Positions 24,376-34,371 of a stretch of 64,000 nt of DNA are shown here, in pieces. Below the pieces are notes generated by a model that saw nothing but the letters and a program-made list of their open reading frames with translations, did no database searches and had not been told where the DNA came from. Source of the stretch: Chitinophaga skermanii (GTDB taxonomy: Bacteria > Bacteroidota > Bacteroidia > Chitinophagales > Chitinophagaceae); contig NZ_QLLL01000006.1 in assembly GCF_003259335.1 (NCBI RefSeq), positions 248,001-312,000 on the forward strand, written 5' to 3'. A program made the translations under genes and the position numbers. Every line of letters starts with the position of its first letter. Position 1 is the stretch's first letter.

Positions 24376-27300
24376 TTAGAAGTTTACGTTTACACCGAAG
24401 TTGTAGCTTTTCGTGAGCGGGTAGTTGAAACCTGCGTTGAACAAGCCTTCCACTCTTTCTGGATCGAAAGGTTTCACAAAAGAATCGGCGATGGTGAACA
24501 CGTTGAATGCGTTAGCATAAATGCGGATACGGTTAATACCTGCTTTTTTGTACAATTTATTATTGAAGGTGTAACCTAATTCAAGGCTTTTCAAACGTAC
24601 ATAAGAAGCATCTTTTCTCCACACAGAACTTTCTGCATACATTCTACCTACGTCGCCATTGAACCTAGATGCAGGCCATTTACCAGGCACCCATGCGCTA
24701 TTAGGATCGTATGGATCTTCCTTATGCCACCTATCGAAGAAATAAGCCGGGGTATTACCTCTGAATGCTAATACTTCTGCATATACTTCGCTAAAGCGAA
24801 CGGTGTATTTACCAGAGCCTTGGAATAAGGCATTCAAGTCGAAACCTTTATAGCTAGCATTCAATGTTAAACCATAGAACATTTTAGGACTACCACCGTA
24901 GAACATTGGCGTCATATCACGATCATCAATTACACCATCGTTATTGGTGTCTTGGTATTTAAAGTCACCCGGCAACTCGCGGATATTAGCTTGGTCGCCG
25001 TTTTGGATAGGATGTGTTGCAATCTCTTCGAGCGATTGGAATTGACCTTGGTAGGTATAACCCCAAACGATATCGTTCCAACGGTTAGCAGTACCATTAC
25101 GCCATTTGTCGTAGCTATTGGTGAAAGGACCTCTTTCTACATAACGATTCATTGTACGCGAGTAGTTGAAATTCGCAGACACACCGTAAGAGAAATCGTT
25201 TACTTTGTTGTTATAGTTAACTGTGAAATCGAAACCTTGTGTACGATCAGAGTTCAGGTTCTCTTGTGGAAGAGAAGCACCGAAAGTGTTAGGTAACGAA
25301 ACGTTTCTGTAAGCTAACAAACCATCACGATCTCTTCTATACACATCGAACTCTAAGTTGAACTTGTTATTCAACAAACCGATTTCGATACCAAAGTCGG
25401 TAATAGCCGATTTTACCCAAGACAATTGCGGGTTTACGATAGCTGGAGAGCTAGCACCGTTGGTTAATGAACCATTGGCAAACTCGTACGTACCGCCGCC
25501 GCTTGTAGAATAACCCACTACGTATTGGAAAGGATCACCCGCATCTTCACCCACGAAACCGTAAGAAGCTTTCAATTTCAAGTTAGATACATACGGTAAT
25601 TTTTCTTTGAAGAAATTCTCTTCAGACAAGCGCCAACCACCAGTAACTACTGGGAAGAATACCCATTTTTTGTCGGGGTGATAACGGTAAGAACCATCTT
25701 CACGGAAGGCGAATTCGATCAAGTATTTGCCTTTGTAATCGTAGTTGAAGCGACCAACGAATGACAAGTTAGCAGTACGCCCTTCAATACCCGAGTTTTC
25801 TTGCACTTTAGAGCTGGCACCATTGATTTGATCAATTGTGTAGAAGTCGTAAATACGGCGTAAGCTTGCATCGCGGCTCCAGAACTGTTGTTGTTCTACA
25901 ACCACTGTACCCGATACGTTATGTGCGCGGTTAAATTGACGATTGTAGTTTGCTTGTGCTTGCCATGTAATGCGGTTGTTATTACCGAAGCTATTAGAGA
26001 TGCTAGCCGTACCAACACGTTGTGGAGAAACAATGTATTGATCATTTACATACGTGTACAATTTGTAAGGTTTCGATACATCTTTATTAGCATAGCTGTT
26101 TAAATCGAAGGCACCCATAGCACGTAAGCTTAAACCTTGCACACCTGGTACTTGGTAAGCTAAAGCAACGGAAGATTGCACATTGCGGTTAACTGTTTCG
26201 TTATAACCGGTAATGTTTTTATCGCTCAGCACCACTGGGTTTTGAGTAGAAGGCGTTACCACCGCTGGGTATTTAGGGTTACCATTTGCATAAGGTTGCT
26301 CTGTAGGCAATGTAACACGCGTACCTTTGAAGATATTGAAGAAGTTTTCGCCTGGTACATAACGACGATCGTAACGACCGCTGATAAATACTTCAGCTTT
26401 CAGGTTCTTTGCTAATTCTGTAACGAGGTTAGTACGTAGGGTATAATTAGAATAGCCCATATCGTTTGTTTTCAACAAACCTTCTTCATTTACATAACCG
26501 AGGCCGATGTAGAACTGTGTTTTCTCGTTACCACCACTGGCAGAGAACGTATGCTGTTGTTGCATCGCTTGTTTCTTCATCGTTTCGTTATACCAATCGG
26601 TGCTTTCATAACCGGGCGCGCCATCGATGTACTTTTGCATTTCTTCTTTCGTAAGGAAAGGAGCACCTGTACCGAGTACAGCAGCATCGTTACGCATTTG
26701 AATCCATTCAGCAGCATTGGCCATACGTGGCACATCTGTAGGTTTCATCCAACCTACAACGCCGTTATAGTTAAAAGAAGTTTTGCCTTTGTTACCTTTT
26801 TTGGTGGTAACGATAACCACACCGTTTGCAGCGCGCAAACCGTAGATAGCGGCAGAAGCATCTTTCAAGAAAGAGATACTTTCAATGTCTTCACCATTCA
26901 AACGTTGGAATTCAGAAGAACCATCACGCGCCACACCATCAATTACATATAAAGGCGTACCAAAACCGCGGATATTGATGCTGTTATCGAAAGTACCAGG
27001 TTCACCACCTTGTTGGCGGATTTGGAGACCGGCTACTTTACCTTGTAATTTTTGTGCGAGGCTGACGTTGGTTGAGGTCTGGATTTCTTTCGCCGTGATG
27101 TTAGATACGGCACCTGTTAAGGTTTCTTTTCTTTTAGTACCATACCCTACTACTACCACGCTGCTCAATTGTTCCTCGTTCGGTTGGAGGCTGGCATTGA
27201 TAGTAGTTCTACCATTAATTTTCTCTATTAATTCTGTCATTCCTACGAAAGAGAAATGAAGATCTGTTTGCGTACCAGAAAAAGTGATGGCGTATTCACC

Positions 27301-27480
27301 TTTTGTATTCGTTGTGGTGCCTGTTCGCTTTCCGTCTGCCCCCTGCACAAATACACTCACACCAAACAACGCCGACCCGTCCCTGGCATCGGTTACGCGC
27401 CCGCTGATCGTTCTTTGCTGTGCCATAACGCAGAGCGGCAGCACGAACGCCAGCATGAGTAGGTAATAGAATTTTTTCAT
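24376..27480 (-). CDS. SusC/RagA-family TonB-linked outer-membrane transporter
   Basis: A 1034-residue TonB-dependent transporter. A signal peptide (1-20) is followed by a carboxypeptidase-regulatory-like domain (about 22-100: ISGRVTDARDGSALFGVSVFV). Next come the SusC signature VVVGYGTKRKETLTGAVSNI and the plug with LQGKVAGLQI, INIRGFGTPLYVIDG and SISFLKDASAAIYGLRAANGVV, then the 22-strand barrel ending SYNFGVNVNF. It imports the oligosaccharides freed at the surface by the PUL enzymes. The 160-base upstream gap to GH92 holds repeated motifs, so it may have its own promoter. Confidence 0.97.
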   Translation of the reverse strand: MKKFYYLLMLAFVLPLCVMAQQRTISGRVTDARDGSALFGVSVFVQGADGKRTGTTTNTKGEYAITFSGTQTDLHFSFVGMTELIEKINGRTTINASLQPNEEQLSSVVVVGYGTKRKETLTGAVSNITAKEIQTSTNVSLAQKLQGKVAGLQIRQQGGEPGTFDNSINIRGFGTPLYVIDGVARDGSSEFQRLNGEDIESISFLKDASAAIYGLRAANGVVIVTTKKGNKGKTSFNYNGVVGWMKPTDVPRMANAAEWIQMRNDAAVLGTGAPFLTKEEMQKYIDGAPGYESTDWYNETMKKQAMQQQHTFSASGGNEKTQFYIGLGYVNEEGLLKTNDMGYSNYTLRTNLVTELAKNLKAEVFISGRYDRRYVPGENFFNIFKGTRVTLPTEQPYANGNPKYPAVVTPSTQNPVVLSDKNITGYNETVNRNVQSSVALAYQVPGVQGLSLRAMGAFDLNSYANKDVSKPYKLYTYVNDQYIVSPQRVGTASISNSFGNNNRITWQAQANYNRQFNRAHNVSGTVVVEQQQFWSRDASLRRIYDFYTIDQINGASSKVQENSGIEGRTANLSFVGRFNYDYKGKYLIEFAFREDGSYRYHPDKKWVFFPVVTGGWRLSEENFFKEKLPYVSNLKLKASYGFVGEDAGDPFQYVVGYSTSGGGTYEFANGSLTNGASSPAIVNPQLSWVKSAITDFGIEIGLLNNKFNLEFDVYRRDRDGLLAYRNVSLPNTFGASLPQENLNSDRTQGFDFTVNYNNKVNDFSYGVSANFNYSRTMNRYVERGPFTNSYDKWRNGTANRWNDIVWGYTYQGQFQSLEEIATHPIQNGDQANIRELPGDFKYQDTNNDGVIDDRDMTPMFYGGSPKMFYGLTLNASYKGFDLNALFQGSGKYTVRFSEVYAEVLAFRGNTPAYFFDRWHKEDPYDPNSAWVPGKWPASRFNGDVGRMYAESSVWRKDASYVRLKSLELGYTFNNKLYKKAGINRIRIYANAFNVFTIADSFVKPFDPERVEGLFNAGFNYPLTKSYNFGVNVNF

Positions 27481-27528
27481 AACGTTTTTTGTTTCAGTCT
27501 AAGAATTTGGTTGTTATTTCTCGTCATT

Positions 27529-27641
27529 ACGTGGATAAATACTGTTTGTTATTGAATACATGTTGTCGCCTATGGCGAGCTATCGGTAAGATGTTGCATA
27601 TCTACGTGGATTGATTTTGGTTACAGAATTTTTGCGTGGAT
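27529..27641. promoter_or_regulatory. Three ACGTGGAT-type repeats upstream of susC
   Basis: ACGTGGAT occurs at 27529-27536 and 27604-27611, and GCGTGGAT at 27634-27641, the last overlapping the GH92 stop codon. The copies lie in direct orientation, each followed by an A/T-rich tail. A 5-bp palindrome with a 3-base loop (TCGCC TAT GGCGA, 27566-27578) lies between them. They are candidate binding sites for the PUL regulator; no TAnnTTTG element was found on the minus strand here. Confidence 0.45.
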
Positions 27642-29926
27642 CAATGTTTTATTTGTGTATTTGCCAAGCTATGCTGCACTTGTAAATTGGAAGTGCCCGT
27701 GCCCCATTGCTTATTAGGTTTAGGACCCATTTCCAATTCCAAGTGGCCACCGTTCACGAGTTGTTCATGCGTAAACCATGGCGTTTGCAGCGGTTGACCG
27801 TTTATTTTTGCGCTTTGGATGTATTTGTTGACAGTGGATGAATTCTTCGCGGTTACCGTAAATGTTTTGCCGTTCGATAATTTGATGCTGACTTTACTGA
27901 AGACCGGGCTACCAATTGTATATACCGGCAAGCCGGGTGTTACAGGGTAAAAGCCCATACTTGAGAATACAACGAATGCCGTCATACCACCTCCATCTTC
28001 ATCACCAGGAATACCGAACACATTGTCTTTGAACCAAGTATCTAACAAGAAACGAATTCTCTTTTGAGTTTTCCAAGGAGAACCTGTGAAATTGTATAAA
28101 TAAGGAATGTGGAAACTTGGCTCGTTCCCCATAGAATACTGGCCTACATTGCCTGTAGCATCGGGGAACTTTGCCCAATATTCGTATTTGGATCTATCTA
28201 AGCCTTCGCGGAAAAGTTGATCTAGTTTTGCTTCGAATGGCTGTTGGCCACCTAATAATTGTACGAGCGATGGAATGTCTTGTTGTACTGACCATAAGTA
28301 CGTCCAACCATTGTTCTCATCATAATAATCGCGGCCGCCCATTCCACCGGCGAACTTAGGATCGATGTCGATCCAATTGCCTTTGTCATCTTTGGGCATG
28401 AAGAGTTGTTGCTCCTCATGCCAAAGATTTTTATAGAAGGTGCTTTTTTTCTCGAACAAGGCTACATCACTTGCAGGCTTGTTGAGTTCTTTCGCTAGTT
28501 GCGACAATGCCCAATCGTCGTAGCTCGTACCCAGTGTAACCGCTACCGACTGCCTTTTTTCAAAGCTATGTACAGTAGGTTCGGTTTCTTGCTCGTTTGG
28601 ATGCAACGCTGGGTAATAACCATGTTGATAGTAGAAATCTTCCAACTTGGTTTTCGGGCCATTTCGCCATGGCAACATTGTCGCTTGTGTGGAATTTTTA
28701 TGCATACCATCGTATGCTGCGCTGATATCAAAATTTTTAATGCCTTTTCTATATGCATCGAGAACAACAACAGAAGAGTGGAATCCATTCATACAAGCAT
28801 GGTCGCCGAATAACACGGGGAAAGTAGGTAGCCAGCCGCTTTGTTCATACATGCGTACGAAAGATTGCAGCATATCACCTTCTTGTTCTGGTTGTAAAAT
28901 CATGCGTAATGGATGGTGTGCGAGGAAGGAATCCCAGGTCCAATCATCTGTATAAAAAGGGCGGGCATCCTCATGTATTTTATTATCGAAGCCAGAGAAG
29001 TATTTACCATCCTCCGAGATATTGATCATTCTTTCATAGCTGCGGTACAAAGAAGTGTAGAACGCACGCTTTTGTGCTAAAGTGCCGCCTTCAACTTGAA
29101 TTTGTGATAATACGTTGTCCCATGCTTTTTGTGCTTTATTTTTAAGCATTGCAAAGTCGGTTCCATGTAATTCGTTATTGAAATTTTTCTTAGCTTGTTC
29201 GGCACTAATGTAACTGATAGCGTATTTGAAATCTACTTTGCGGGTATTCGCGGGAAAGCTATAGTAAGCTTTGGCAAATTCGCCGCTCGTAGTATTTTGT
29301 TGTTGAATGGTACCATTTTGCAAAACACCCGGTGTTCCTTTTACACTGAACTCGCCATACATGTAAACTTTAACATTACCATGGTAAGTTTCGAGGGCTT
29401 GTACGGTATTACCATTGAAGGTAAAAGAGGCCGGCCCATCGTTGTAAGTAGTGAATAAAATGGAAGGTTGTTGTTTTGCTGGGAAATCGAACGTGAAGAA
29501 ACCAGCTTTTTTACCGGGCGTAAAGGCAACGGTGATTTCATCGTCGATTAAATATGTTTGATAATAATGAGGTTGGTTGATTTCTAGGTCGTGATCGTAA
29601 GTATATTTATATTGCCAAGATTTTGCTTGAACTGGTTGCGTAGTGGGGTGTAATGAAAAAACTTGTCCCAAGCGGTGCGAAACAATACATAGCGGGAAGC
29701 TAGCAATTTGATCGTCTATGTAGTCTTTTCGAATGGGTGAAAAACGGATTACTTGGTTCGGCAGTTGAACAGTTGGCCGGGTGGGTTCTAATAAATGTCC
29801 CACGTTCCCAATTGTAGGATCGACGAAGGCAAGGTTATTTTGTTTGGATGCTGACTTAGGTTGTTGTGCTAAAGCTGGCGACCAAATACTCAACGTGGAA
29901 ATAAATACGACAATCAGTTTTTTCAT
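27641..29926 (-). CDS. Alpha-mannosidase, GH92
   Basis: A 761-residue secreted exo-alpha-mannosidase from the ATG at 29926; the frame opens 30 bases upstream, but MKKLIVVFISTLSIWSPALAQ is the proper signal peptide. The family signatures are NLAFVDPTIGNVGH near the N-terminus, DDWTWDSFLAHHPL, MGNEPSFHIPYLYNF (catalytic-region Glu E602) and IPGDEDGGGMTAFVVFSSMGFYPV (about 639-662). GH92 enzymes are calcium-dependent and remove alpha-1,2-, 1,3-, 1,4- or 1,6-linked mannose. It is the first gene of the PUL on the minus strand, divergent from the membrane regulator at 30352. Confidence 0.96.
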   Translation of the reverse strand: MKKLIVVFISTLSIWSPALAQQPKSASKQNNLAFVDPTIGNVGHLLEPTRPTVQLPNQVIRFSPIRKDYIDDQIASFPLCIVSHRLGQVFSLHPTTQPVQAKSWQYKYTYDHDLEINQPHYYQTYLIDDEITVAFTPGKKAGFFTFDFPAKQQPSILFTTYNDGPASFTFNGNTVQALETYHGNVKVYMYGEFSVKGTPGVLQNGTIQQQNTTSGEFAKAYYSFPANTRKVDFKYAISYISAEQAKKNFNNELHGTDFAMLKNKAQKAWDNVLSQIQVEGGTLAQKRAFYTSLYRSYERMINISEDGKYFSGFDNKIHEDARPFYTDDWTWDSFLAHHPLRMILQPEQEGDMLQSFVRMYEQSGWLPTFPVLFGDHACMNGFHSSVVVLDAYRKGIKNFDISAAYDGMHKNSTQATMLPWRNGPKTKLEDFYYQHGYYPALHPNEQETEPTVHSFEKRQSVAVTLGTSYDDWALSQLAKELNKPASDVALFEKKSTFYKNLWHEEQQLFMPKDDKGNWIDIDPKFAGGMGGRDYYDENNGWTYLWSVQQDIPSLVQLLGGQQPFEAKLDQLFREGLDRSKYEYWAKFPDATGNVGQYSMGNEPSFHIPYLYNFTGSPWKTQKRIRFLLDTWFKDNVFGIPGDEDGGGMTAFVVFSSMGFYPVTPGLPVYTIGSPVFSKVSIKLSNGKTFTVTAKNSSTVNKYIQSAKINGQPLQTPWFTHEQLVNGGHLELEMGPKPNKQWGTGTSNLQVQHSLANTQIKH

Positions 29927-30351
29927 GCGTGGCAGTGGTTTGAAATATGCTTGCAAGAAACAGTCAAGCCACTAACAAATGCATTAACGAAAGCATTAAC
30001 GAGCAAATTAATTTCAAAAATATTTTCAATTAATAAATTAATAGCTTGATTTTCAATTGTGTTAATTTTTATTCTTCCTATAAAAAAACGATATTTGAAA
30101 ACGATATACCGAGCCGACTGACAATCATCTAAACTGGTTACAATTAATTATTTAAATTACTAATATAAAATTCCACAAAGCATTCACTAGAGTAAACACT
30201 TATTTCACGTTACATTAATCATATTATATAATTCAACATATTTAATTCAATCGTTCGTCACTTATAATTTTTAGGGATGATTTCTCTTTTTAATAGAGAA
30301 CGGGAAGCGTGAAAATTGATTATTTTGTGGCGATAAGACGTAGGGTCAACC
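29927..30351. promoter_or_regulatory. AT-rich divergent control region of the PUL
   Basis: About 425 bases with very low GC content between GH92 and the divergent regulator. Two pairs of direct repeats stand out: GCATTAACGA at 29981-29990 and 29993-30002 (12-bp spacing, close to GH92), and AAACGATAT at 30086-30094 and 30099-30107 (13-bp spacing). Near-helical spacing fits binding of a dimer or of two regulators on one face. No gene or RNA was recognised. Confidence 0.5.
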
Positions 30352-32898
30352 ATGGTAAAATCTATTTCCATTTTTATTGCTATTCTTTCTATTTGTGTTT
30401 CATCGGCCTTTAGTCAATCACATGGACTAAGGTTTATGAGTCATGAAGTGGTGGCCGAAAAAAGAACTTCATTAGAATTAACAGCCGCAGCTCCATTATG
30501 TATTAAAGATGGTACGGCGATTTCATTTGATATATTATTGAACCCCAACCTGGAAACATACTTCGGGTACGTGATGCGGCTAATAACGCCGGCACATCAA
30601 AATATCGACCTAGTATTTAACTCCCGGAACATCAACTTCGTTACAGGTGAAACCTTCTCCGCTATTACAACGGTAGATTCCGTGAAGCTGACAAACCGGT
30701 GGAACCATTTCAAGCTCCATTTCTCGGAAACCAAGCACGAGGTTGTATTGTATTTAAATGGTCAGCAAGTTGGAAAGGGTGCCATACCATTTCCGCAAGG
30801 CACTTGCGCACATATCTACTTCGGCACGAACAACTTTGAAGAATTCCAAACCACCGATATCCCACCATTTAGCATAAAAGATATACGCATAGAAGAAAAT
30901 AATAAAACTACCCACTACTACCCCCTCGACGAGCTGGAAGGCACTACTGCCCACGACGAAACAGGTAAGCGCCCGGCGAAAGTTCGCAATCCTGCTTGGC
31001 TAAAACCACGCCACCAAAATTGGCAATTGGTACATAAACAAGACATTAAAGGCATTCCTTCCATCGCATTTAATAATGCGGGAGAAGTACTTTATATCAA
31101 TGCCGCCGATACAACATACGAGTATTCATTTAAAACCAATAACCTCCGTTTCTTCCCTTTGCGTAACTCGCATGGTAAAATGCCTGCTGGCAATCAAGCC
31201 ATTTTTGATACAGCACAACAGCAGTTATATAATATATATACCGACCAGAAAATGGTAGGTACTTACGATGCCACGAACCTTACATGGGACGAAGTATATC
31301 CTGCATTGGAGTTAACGGAGTATTGGCATGTAAATAAGTTCGTATCTCCAAGTGACTCATCATTATACATAGTAGCAGGTTATGGTCAACTACGCTATAA
31401 AAACGCTGTACAACGCTACCATTTGCCCACTAAAACATGGGAAACGGTCACCACCCACGGTGATCAATTTACACCGCGTTACATGGCGGCACTTGGTATG
31501 AATGCTACGAGAGATACCGCTTATATTCTTGGTGGTTACGGTAGTAATACGGGCGACCAGGCCATTAACCCTAAGTGCTATTACGATTTGCTATCGTACG
31601 ATGTGAAAAACCGGGTTTTCAAGAGTATTTACCACTTTAAAGAACCTGCTAGGCAGTTTTGCTTCGCTAATAGCATGTTTATTGTACCGGGAACGAAGGA
31701 GTTTTATGCTTTGGTATACCCTACAGACCGGTTTAACTCGTCGTTGCAGTTGATGAAAGGTTCATTAGAGAAACCGGAATATCAAATACTAGCCGACTCG
31801 ATACCTTATGCATTCCATGATATTAAATCATTTGCCGACTTATACTATTCACCGGTTGCTAAGAAATTAGTGGCAGTAACTATGCATACTTCGAAGGATA
31901 CCGTAACGACTTTGCAAATTCATACTTTGGACTTTCCGCCGAATGTATTGATGGCATCGCCATTGGTATCGAATGATGGCAAACCTTGGTGGTTATATGT
32001 TTCGATAGGATTTGCGCTGTTTTGTGGTGCGGCCTTTTTCTTCTACCGTACTAGAAAGGCTCATGTTGAAGATGAACACGAGCATCACCATCACCATGTA
32101 AAACCAGCTGTATCCCAATTAATAAATGATCATGATGATACACCAGGAGTGGTGAAAGAACAACAGGCCGAGTTTTCTAAAGTATATCTATTTGGCCAGT
32201 TCGAAGTATTTGATAAAGCGGGGCAAGATATTACAAAACTATTCACACCACTGCTTCGAGAATTGTTCTTGATACTATTGGTGCATACAATTAAAGACGG
32301 GAAAGGTATTACATCGGAAAAGTTGTACGAGCTATTATGGAGTGATAAGCCGGTGAAAGATGCGAAAAACAACTTCTCAGTAAACGTGGTGAAATTGAAA
32401 GCGATTTTGCAAAAGATAGGCGATTGCCATATTGGCCGTGAATCGGGTAAGTGGAAATTGGAAATAATAGACCAATCGTTTAGTGTTGACTACTTAGCGT
32501 ATGTACAGTTAATGCAACAGAAAAAGCCTACTCAAAAGGCTTTCATCCAAGCAATGCTCATCATTGCCCGTAGAGGCGCATTTTTAGAAAACATAGATTA
32601 TGAATGGCTCGACGATACCAAATCGCATATTTATAGCGATGTAATTGACGTGATGTTACAATACATGTCGAGCGCTGATATCCACCAAGAAGCAGAGCTT
32701 TTCATTCAATTATGTAATAGTATTTTCTTGTTTGATAAGTTGAATGAAGAAGCCTTACAATGGAAATGTAAAAGCTTGATTCAATTGAAAAAACATGGTT
32801 TGGCAAAAGATGCCTATACCAAGTTCGCAAAGGATTACAAGGAAACGTATGGCCAAGAATTCCCTCCAACATTCATCGATTTAACAGCACACGAATAA
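30352..32898 (+). CDS. Membrane-spanning one-component regulator: LamG-like and propeller sensor with cytoplasmic winged helix
   Basis: The 848-residue product has a signal peptide (1-21, ending SAFSQ), a concanavalin/LamG-like domain (about 40-180: WNHFKLHFSETKHEVVLYLNG) and a Kelch-like beta-propeller (about 235-535: RYMAALGMNATRDTAYILGGYG). One membrane helix follows (about 545-564, WWLYVSIGFALFCGAAFFFY). The cytoplasmic part has a His-rich patch, an OmpR/SARP-type winged helix (about 612-705: LFGQFEVFDKAGQDITKLF, SEKLYELLW, AKNNFSVNVVKLKAIL) and a helical BTAD-like tail. There is no kinase or receiver, so the signal must cross the membrane within one chain. It is divergent from the GH92-SusC-SusD operon and is its likely sensor-activator, in place of the hybrid two-component or SusR-type regulators of many PULs. 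Confidence 0.8.
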   Translation: MVKSISIFIAILSICVSSAFSQSHGLRFMSHEVVAEKRTSLELTAAAPLCIKDGTAISFDILLNPNLETYFGYVMRLITPAHQNIDLVFNSRNINFVTGETFSAITTVDSVKLTNRWNHFKLHFSETKHEVVLYLNGQQVGKGAIPFPQGTCAHIYFGTNNFEEFQTTDIPPFSIKDIRIEENNKTTHYYPLDELEGTTAHDETGKRPAKVRNPAWLKPRHQNWQLVHKQDIKGIPSIAFNNAGEVLYINAADTTYEYSFKTNNLRFFPLRNSHGKMPAGNQAIFDTAQQQLYNIYTDQKMVGTYDATNLTWDEVYPALELTEYWHVNKFVSPSDSSLYIVAGYGQLRYKNAVQRYHLPTKTWETVTTHGDQFTPRYMAALGMNATRDTAYILGGYGSNTGDQAINPKCYYDLLSYDVKNRVFKSIYHFKEPARQFCFANSMFIVPGTKEFYALVYPTDRFNSSLQLMKGSLEKPEYQILADSIPYAFHDIKSFADLYYSPVAKKLVAVTMHTSKDTVTTLQIHTLDFPPNVLMASPLVSNDGKPWWLYVSIGFALFCGAAFFFYRTRKAHVEDEHEHHHHHVKPAVSQLINDHDDTPGVVKEQQAEFSKVYLFGQFEVFDKAGQDITKLFTPLLRELFLILLVHTIKDGKGITSEKLYELLWSDKPVKDAKNNFSVNVVKLKAILQKIGDCHIGRESGKWKLEIIDQSFSVDYLAYVQLMQQKKPTQKAFIQAMLIIARRGAFLENIDYEWLDDTKSHIYSDVIDVMLQYMSSADIHQEAELFIQLCNSIFLFDKLNEEALQWKCKSLIQLKKHGLAKDAYTKFAKDYKETYGQEFPPTFIDLTAHE

Positions 32899-32914
32899 TC
32901 AATCTTACCATAAA

Positions 32915-32940
32915 AAAGGTGCACCACGCGGCGCACCTTT
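32915..32940. terminator. Bidirectional terminator
   Basis: AAAGGTGC / GCACCTTT form a perfect 8-bp stem between the convergent regulator and metallophosphoesterase genes. The A-run before it gives a U-tract on the minus strand. Confidence 0.75.
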
Positions 32941-32967
32941 GTCGGAGCTTATTCTATCTATGAAAAA

Positions 32968-34233
32968 TTATGGACGTTTTTTCTTTAATGTTATCACAGA
33001 AATTTCGGGCATAATACCAACACGACCTGGGAAACCTAAGAACCCGAACCCCCTATTTACATACAAGAATTGTTGATTATTCTCGTAAATACCTGCCCAT
33101 TGTGGGTAGATATACTTTGAAGGGCTCCATTTCCAGCCAAACATTTCGATACCGAATTGCATACCATGTGTATGGCCTGCTAGCATTAACTGGATATTAT
33201 GCTCACCAGGAATCACTTCTCCATGCCAATGTGATGGATCATGTGATAATAAAATCTTGAATGAATGCGGATCAACGGAAGATTGTGCTAATTGGAGGTC
33301 ACCATATTGTGCAAAACCACGTTGTCCCCAGTTTTCAACACCTAATAAGGCTATCTTTTCCTCACCTTTCTCCAACATTAATCCATCGTTCTTTAAGAGC
33401 TTAAAACCCGTTGCCGCGTGAATCTCTTCCAATTTTAGCAAGTTAGCTGCTTTTGCATCTGCACTTTTCCAATGTACATAATCGCCGTAATCATGGTTAC
33501 CTAAAATGGAATACTTTCCCATAGGTGCTTTCAATTCAGCAAAAACGTCTACCCAAGGTTCCATTTCTGTTGCCACGTTATTCACCATATCACCAGTAAA
33601 CACGATAATATCGCTATGTTGGGCATTTGCCAATGCTATCCCTTTCTTCACAGCCTTCGCATTATCGAAACTACCAGCATGCACATCTGATAATTGGGTG
33701 ATTTTAAAACCATCGAAAGCATCGGGCAAATGATCGAATTCCAATGTAACTTTGTGTACACGGTAGTTATATTTACCCCTCGAAATACCATATAATATAC
33801 CTATGAAAGGTATAGCTGATAACGCCAATGCAATAGCACTGACTAATGGTACACGTGAAGCAAATACGGTACCCTGCCCATCATGACTAAATTGGTGCCC
33901 TATCCATGAAGAAGCTGTTGCGCCGAATCGGAAAATGTCTTCTACAAAAAGGATCGGCACAGTAACTAGTTTAGGAACAACAGCCAGTACAACTAATGCC
34001 ATTCCAATGTTTGCATAACGCTTATTATGAGCGCCTTGCGTATCGGTTTGGTGACGATTTTTTATCACATAATACAATAGTGCTGCCAAAGCTAACTCTA
34101 CCGCCCAGTAGGATGTTTGAATTGCCCAAGCCATATTAGGCGCAATACCGGCAGTAAGGGTTTTTATTGATTGGAAAAAATAAACATCAATAAAAAACCA
34201 AGCTAAAAAAATACCTACAAAACGGTTATTCAT
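32968..34233 (-). CDS. Membrane-anchored metallophosphoesterase
   Basis: A 421-residue protein from the ATG at 34233 (a start 24 bases upstream is also possible). About four to five membrane segments fill residues 1-145. The cytoplasmic calcineurin-like domain has all metal-binding motifs: SDVHAGS, FTGDMVN, GNHDYGD, LSHDPSHW and AGHTHGMQ. The overall plan resembles the YkoQ/YaeI group, where related enzymes cleave lipid-linked or nucleotide phosphodiesters such as UDP-2,3-diacylglucosamine. The substrate here is unknown. It is a single gene, convergent with the PUL regulator. Confidence 0.92.
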   Translation of the reverse strand: MNNRFVGIFLAWFFIDVYFFQSIKTLTAGIAPNMAWAIQTSYWAVELALAALLYYVIKNRHQTDTQGAHNKRYANIGMALVVLAVVPKLVTVPILFVEDIFRFGATASSWIGHQFSHDGQGTVFASRVPLVSAIALALSAIPFIGILYGISRGKYNYRVHKVTLEFDHLPDAFDGFKITQLSDVHAGSFDNAKAVKKGIALANAQHSDIIVFTGDMVNNVATEMEPWVDVFAELKAPMGKYSILGNHDYGDYVHWKSADAKAANLLKLEEIHAATGFKLLKNDGLMLEKGEEKIALLGVENWGQRGFAQYGDLQLAQSSVDPHSFKILLSHDPSHWHGEVIPGEHNIQLMLAGHTHGMQFGIEMFGWKWSPSKYIYPQWAGIYENNQQFLYVNRGFGFLGFPGRVGIMPEISVITLKKKRP

Positions 34234-34303
34234 ATGTTGCTTTTTATCACGATACAAATTTCAAATTTGTTGCTAACATGATGACGATTCACATTGAATA
34301 ATA

Positions 34304-34334
34304 TTGTAAGACGCATGTAAATCCCCTATATTTG
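34304..34334 (+). promoter_or_regulatory. Promoter of the GNAT gene
   Basis: TTG (34304-34306), a 20-base spacer and TATATTTG (34327-34334) fit the Bacteroidota promoter. A short CCCG TTAAC CGGG hairpin lies in the resulting leader. Confidence 0.7.
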
Positions 34335-34371
34335 TAGCCTACGAGCCCCGTTAACCGGGCATTTCAATTAA

